Assembly: GCA_002069025.1 (NCBI GenBank)
Contig: MWBK01000007.1
Location: 1 to 32,828, forward strand
DNA: 32,828 bases
Direction: 5' to 3'
DNA from: Bacteroidetes bacterium ADurb.Bin302
GTDB lineage: Bacteria; Bacteroidota; Bacteroidia; Bacteroidales; Paludibacteraceae
A program made the translations under genes and the position numbers. A model generated the notes under the pieces. The model was given only the letters and a program-made list of their open reading frames with translations. It did no database searches and was not told the DNA's origin. Every line of letters begins with the position of its first letter. Position 1 is the first letter of the stretch. Positions 29,930 through 32,828 of this stretch are shown one piece after another.

Positions 29930-29958
29930 ATTATAGCACATTATTTCTTATTTGTCAA
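29930..29958 (-). promoter_or_regulatory. Promoter P4 (TTGACA-17-TATAAT) for the tRNA cluster
   Basis: TTGACA (29958-29953), TATAAT (29935-29930), 17-base spacer AATAAGAAATAATGTGC. The spacer differs from P1-P3 and begins like that of P6 (AATAAGAA). Confidence 0.85.
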
Positions 29959-29979
29959 GGGGTAAATTATATATTTTTT

Positions 29980-31029
29980 TCATTTAACTAATTCTCTTAT
30001 CTGATTCTGAATATTCTTTAATTCATTTTGAATTTTTACATCTGAGATAGAATTGATAATAGAATCAAGTTTGACAATAATATCATTCACATTCTGAGAA
30101 TTTGCGTACTTTACCTTGTTATTCAACACGTTCTTATATGCGTTTCTTTCTGTACGGTACGCAATGTAGTTCTGTTTGTACTGCGATATCGTTCTTAATG
30201 TTACCACTTTACCCATGCTTTCATTTATCATATCCTTAAACCAGTCGGGGATAGTAAAGCCATTATCGACAGTTGGTCTATGGGTCTTTTCATATTCGTA
30301 AACTCTCCCCATAAGTCCAAGTTTATACAAACTTGAATAAGTCAACAGGCTCATGAGTGGTTTTGATTCTTGCGAACAATCTACCTTGCCAAGTGCCTTA
30401 TCTAATATAAGTTCGTTTGGATGTTCTGTTCTTGATGAACGAATATATCCTGTTCCTAATAATGGCTGTCTGTTTGCAAGTGTATCAAGGTCTTTATATT
30501 TAAGTAATACCTCTTTGTCTTTTGAAGTCAAAGGTAAATCATACCCTACAATACCATCATTCTGAACATCACTAAGCTGTAATGACATAATCTGTTGTTT
30601 AGTCATGCCATAGAATCCAAGTATACCTGCTACATAACATACAAGTAAAGGTTCTGTGCTTGATACCTTTCCTTTCTTCTCAGCAGTAATGTCAATATCT
30701 CTAACAAAGTCTTTCCATATACTATGAATATCATCGGTAGAGTATATTAAAAATTGATTTTCTCTTTCAGAAAAAACTATCCCCTTTGCTATGTCAGGGT
30801 TTGCATTTATTCCTTGCTCTTTAAGCCAATAAAGATATAAAGATAATGCTCCCCTTCTTGCTTCGATAGTGTTAGGTTTTTGTACCCAATCTTTTACTAT
30901 CTCATTAAGTTCATCTAATGACATTTCGTGCAGATACTTTTCTGCGCTTATAAACTTATCAAAAACAGGTCTGATTAAATTCTCACGTTCTGGATGCTGT
31001 TTATAATATTCATCTATTAAATATACCAT
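29980..31029 (-). CDS. Integrase-like protein without catalytic residues
   Basis: 349 residues from ATG at 31029 (MVYLIDEYYKQHPERE), with TAGGAGG upstream; the frame is open further but runs into promoter P5. Residues 36-75 look like the core-binding domain of tyrosine recombinases (LDELNEIVKDW, then LSLYLYWLKEQGI). Residues 129-155 (LLVCYVAGILGFYGMTKQQI, MSLQLSDV) match the 'LLxxTGLRxSELLxLxxxDI' box, but the catalytic Arg is replaced (GMT). No HxxR or RYxG pair is seen. The C-terminus is a coiled coil. Probably a DNA-binding relative or a dead recombinase. Confidence 0.65.
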   Translation of the reverse strand: MVYLIDEYYKQHPERENLIRPVFDKFISAEKYLHEMSLDELNEIVKDWVQKPNTIEARRGALSLYLYWLKEQGINANPDIAKGIVFSERENQFLIYSTDDIHSIWKDFVRDIDITAEKKGKVSSTEPLLVCYVAGILGFYGMTKQQIMSLQLSDVQNDGIVGYDLPLTSKDKEVLLKYKDLDTLANRQPLLGTGYIRSSRTEHPNELILDKALGKVDCSQESKPLMSLLTYSSLYKLGLMGRVYEYEKTHRPTVDNGFTIPDWFKDMINESMGKVVTLRTISQYKQNYIAYRTERNAYKNVLNNKVKYANSQNVNDIIVKLDSIINSISDVKIQNELKNIQNQIRELVK

Positions 31030-31062
31030 AATATACCTCCTAAGATATAATTGTACAGTATA

Positions 31063-31091
31063 ATTATAGCAAAGTACCCACACTATGTCAA
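31063..31091 (-). promoter_or_regulatory. Promoter P5 (TTGACA-17-TATAAT)
   Basis: TTGACA (31091-31086), TATAAT (31068-31063), spacer TAGTGTGGGTACTTTGC. Directed at the integrase-like gene. It starts within 7 bases of the stop of the preceding gene. Confidence 0.85.
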
Positions 31092-31097
31092 GAGATT

Positions 31098-31451
31098 TTA
31101 ATTTTGTGTATACAAAAGATTCATTATTTTTCTACACATTGCTGAATAGATATCTTCTAAATCCCAATCGTTTACATATCTGTCAATATCATCTCTTACG
31201 TCATGTTCTTCATTGCCATAACATACTTTATTTATTCGATTGTTCTTTAATGTCATTGTTATATAATCGTACTGATTACGATTTATATTAATGCTATCAG
31301 TACATTCGTCAATGAGCGATTCCGCATAGTCTTTCATTTCAGATGTTGCTTTGATTGTGATACTATAAACGTCACAATCATAGTCCCAGTCAACATCTTG
31401 TTCAAAAGCCATCCTGTCAAGAATCACTCCAAGTAAAGATACAATTTCCAT
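31098..31451 (-). CDS. Small acidic protein paired with MazF-like gene
   Basis: 117 residues from ATG at 31451 (MEIVSLLGVILDRMAF), with AAGGAGG upstream; an earlier in-frame start is not supported. Acidic, with DVDWDYDCDVYSITIKATSEM and a C-terminal helix (WDLEDIYSAMCRKIMNLL). Lies 13 bases after the stop of the MazF-like gene and shares its transcript. Because no antitoxin gene precedes the toxin, this could act in that role, though it has no known antitoxin motif. Confidence 0.65.
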   Translation of the reverse strand: MEIVSLLGVILDRMAFEQDVDWDYDCDVYSITIKATSEMKDYAESLIDECTDSININRNQYDYITMTLKNNRINKVCYGNEEHDVRDDIDRYVNDWDLEDIYSAMCRKIMNLLYTQN

Positions 31452-31464
31452 TTTCTTTTCCTCC

Positions 31465-31815
31465 TTAATTTTTAATAAGACCAAGCTGAATCATAATACA
31501 AGCATTAACTCTATTCATAGTCTCATCGTCTACCTTACCTATATACTGGCGAAGTATCGTTTTGTTGACCGTTTGTATTTGTTCTGCTAAAGCTGTGGAT
31601 TCTTTAAGAAGTCCTCCGCTTTTGATGGTCGTATGTATTGGTAATGTTTTTTTATTCTTTGAAGTCAATGGTATTACCTGTACCGTTGGTGCGTGTGCAT
31701 TACCAATATCATTCTGAATAATTAATACTGGTCTGAGTCCACCTTGTACGGAACTGTGTTCGTCAAGGATGGGTAGTCTTGCCATATAAATACTTCCTCT
31801 ACTTATTAAACTCAT
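31465..31815 (-). CDS. MazF/PemK-type endoribonuclease toxin
   Basis: 116 residues. RGSIYMARLPILDEHSSVQG at the start, then GGLRPVLIIQNDIGN, PTVQVIPLTSKNKKTLPIH and STALAEQIQTVNKTIL: the full PemK/MazF pattern with the conserved Arg28 and the Thr-Ser pair in PLTS. Such toxins cut mRNA at short sequences. The usual MazE-like antitoxin gene is not present upstream, where the integrase gene ends. AAGGAGG precedes the ATG at 31815. Confidence 0.9.
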   Translation of the reverse strand: MSLISRGSIYMARLPILDEHSSVQGGLRPVLIIQNDIGNAHAPTVQVIPLTSKNKKTLPIHTTIKSGGLLKESTALAEQIQTVNKTILRQYIGKVDDETMNRVNACIMIQLGLIKN

Positions 31816-31833
31816 ATATCCTCCTTATGTTTA

Positions 31834-31862
31834 ATTATAGAACAGATGTTCTTATTTGTCAA
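31834..31862 (-). promoter_or_regulatory. Promoter P6 (TTGACA-17-TATAAT) of the toxin operon
   Basis: TTGACA (31862-31857), TATAAT (31839-31834), spacer AATAAGAACATCTGTTC. It drives the MazF-like gene. The dyad within the spacer is described separately. Confidence 0.85.
31839..31852. promoter_or_regulatory. LexA/DinR-box-like dyad inside promoter P6
   Basis: On the minus strand AGAACATCTGTTCT: a perfect 6-bp inverted repeat with a 2-base centre, containing GAAC-N4-GTTC as in the Gram-positive SOS box (CGAACATATGTTCG). It lies between the -35 and -10 boxes, where a bound repressor would block the promoter. Confidence 0.6.
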
Positions 31863-31884
31863 TAGCAGATTGATGGAAATTATG

Positions 31885-31907
31885 TTATAATTTAATGGTA
31901 ATTATAA
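31885..31907. promoter_or_regulatory. 8-bp A/T-rich inverted repeat
   Basis: TTATAATT (31885-31892) and AATTATAA (31900-31907) are inverted copies with a 7-base centre. It lies between the integrase stop codon and the MazF promoter, so it may be a weak terminator-like structure or an operator. No U-rich tail of note. Confidence 0.45.
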
Positions 31908-31922
31908 TCATTCTGTGTTCAG

Positions 31923-32828
31923 TTAGTGTCGAGAACGTGAACGTAAATATTTTTCTCTTTCAATGTTATAATACTTTTTTATAACATTAAGACCAAGATT
32001 CATATTCATGTCTATATTCTTTTTAATACTTTCAAAATCCCCACAATAACGACTTGTTGTAACAAGATTGCTGTGGTTTAAATCCCAGTTCAAGAACTGC
32101 ATAGCCGCTGTGTGAGCCTGTCCCATATCACCATACATCTCTTGGAAAAGCTGTTCAACTTTATTGGAATATAATTTTCTCAATGAATGAGTAGCATATC
32201 TTACTTTACCATTTGTACAGTTTTCTCTACCTTTAAGCTGTATACCCAAATCATCTACTAACTTTTTTGACATAAGATTATAGATTCTTGAATAACTTAA
32301 TGGGTCAAGAATTTTATTTCCGTTCTCGTCAAGTTCATACTGGAAGTCACCATTAATTTTTAAAGGTTTACCAGTCTTAGGGTCTTTAAGTTTGCGATAG
32401 TTTTTATATCCACCGTCAGAAATAATGAGCCAATCAAGCGGAGAAAAATCACCACTCCATGTTACCATAAGTACACACATCTTTATAGCATCATTGATAT
32501 ACATAGTACGTGGCTTTCCTGTTTTCAATTCTGAGAATAAACAGCTTTCACGGAACTTGTTATGCTCATTTAAAAAATCTATCCTCTTGATTATTCTTGC
32601 ATCGGAGCATCTTACTCCCCAGTTTGCCTGTGTTACAAAGAATAATGCATCTCTGAATCCTTTATAACCACCTTGTTTGAAACAGGTTTCAAGTACCTGA
32701 TTAAACACTTCTTCTGGTAGCGAATCCATGCCTATCTTTTCAGCCCTACGCTTTTCAAGTTCCTTGATTCTCTGATAGTCTCCGTCCTGTATGTTTACAT
32801 CAGGAACAAGGTCATCGAAATCAATATC
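31923..32828 (-). CDS. int: Tyrosine recombinase (phage integrase), 3' part
   Basis: The frame is open to the right edge, so only the C-terminal 301 residues are visible; translation begins outside the window, though an ATG at 32729 occurs. Catalytic residues can be seen: Arg in NWGVRCSDARII, Lys in SELKTGKPRTM, His and Arg in THSLRKLYSN, His in NWDLNHSNLVTT and Tyr in SRYCGDF. This is the complete R-K-H-R-H-Y set, so an active enzyme is expected. Its position at the end of the window beside a toxin and SOS-like promoter fits a lysogeny module. Confidence 0.9.
   Translation of the reverse strand, partial: DIDFDDLVPDVNIQDGDYQRIKELEKRRAEKIGMDSLPEEVFNQVLETCFKQGGYKGFRDALFFVTQANWGVRCSDARIIKRIDFLNEHNKFRESCLFSELKTGKPRTMYINDAIKMCVLMVTWSGDFSPLDWLIISDGGYKNYRKLKDPKTGKPLKINGDFQYELDENGNKILDPLSYSRIYNLMSKKLVDDLGIQLKGRENCTNGKVRYATHSLRKLYSNKVEQLFQEMYGDMGQAHTAAMQFLNWDLNHSNLVTTSRYCGDFESIKKNIDMNMNLGLNVIKKYYNIEREKYLRSRSRH

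Noticed and set aside
1..32828. CRISPR array or insertion sequence
   Set aside because: No regularly spaced repeats and no transposase or terminal inverted repeats were seen; repeated elements are leader and promoter sequences.

Overview
This window looks like part of a tailed-phage or prophage genome from a low-GC Firmicutes host, most likely a gut Clostridia relative. The DNA is AT-rich, almost every gene is on the minus strand, genes are packed with 1-17 base overlaps, and nearly all have a strong AGGAGG-type ribosome binding site. No structural, terminase or lysis genes are visible except one terminase-like fragment. I read it as the early/replication and accessory part of a fairly large phage. 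Transcription runs from high to low coordinates.

Layout in transcription order. (1) 32828-29980: a tyrosine recombinase running off the right edge, a MazF/PemK-type toxin with an SOS-box-like dyad inside its promoter, an acidic small protein, and an integrase-like protein that lacks the catalytic residues. (2) 29958-28494: a promoter and an RNA cluster with tRNA-Gln(UUG), tRNA-Lys(UUU), tRNA-Leu(CAA) and tRNA-Leu(UAA). Between them lie a Gly-type tRNA interrupted by a 41-base insert, a 189-base RNA with a tRNA-like acceptor/T-arm and encoded CCA, and spacers full of hairpins including a possible pseudoknot. (3) 28456-18362: about 30 small accessory genes: conserved phage hypotheticals, two FETNSSSVHS proteins next to a radical SAM enzyme, many Cys-rich or zinc-ribbon proteins, a macro-domain protein, a YopX-family protein, a membrane protein and a terminase-like Walker B fragment.

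(4) 18342-4695: the replication/recombination module. It holds an SSB-like protein with an acidic tail, an HNH-AP2 homing endonuclease, a Sak4-like RecA-fold ATPase, a small hypothetical protein, a DnaB-type helicase, a TOPRIM primase, RecJ, DNA polymerase III alpha (DnaE type with an intact PHP domain) and a RecD2-like helicase. Together these give the phage most of its own replisome. (5) 4708-1: a 426-codon gene followed by a PnuC-like small membrane protein and a run of small hypotheticals leaving the left edge.

Six promoters with consensus TTGACA-17-TATAAT can be read directly, at about 4.7, 12.0, 18.3, 29.9, 31.1 and 31.8 kb, all directed leftward. Three of them share a spacer sequence, and the leaders of four transcripts carry a closely related 18-23 base element, so a dedicated phage regulator seems likely. 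Functional calls rest on reading motifs by eye; no database search was run.
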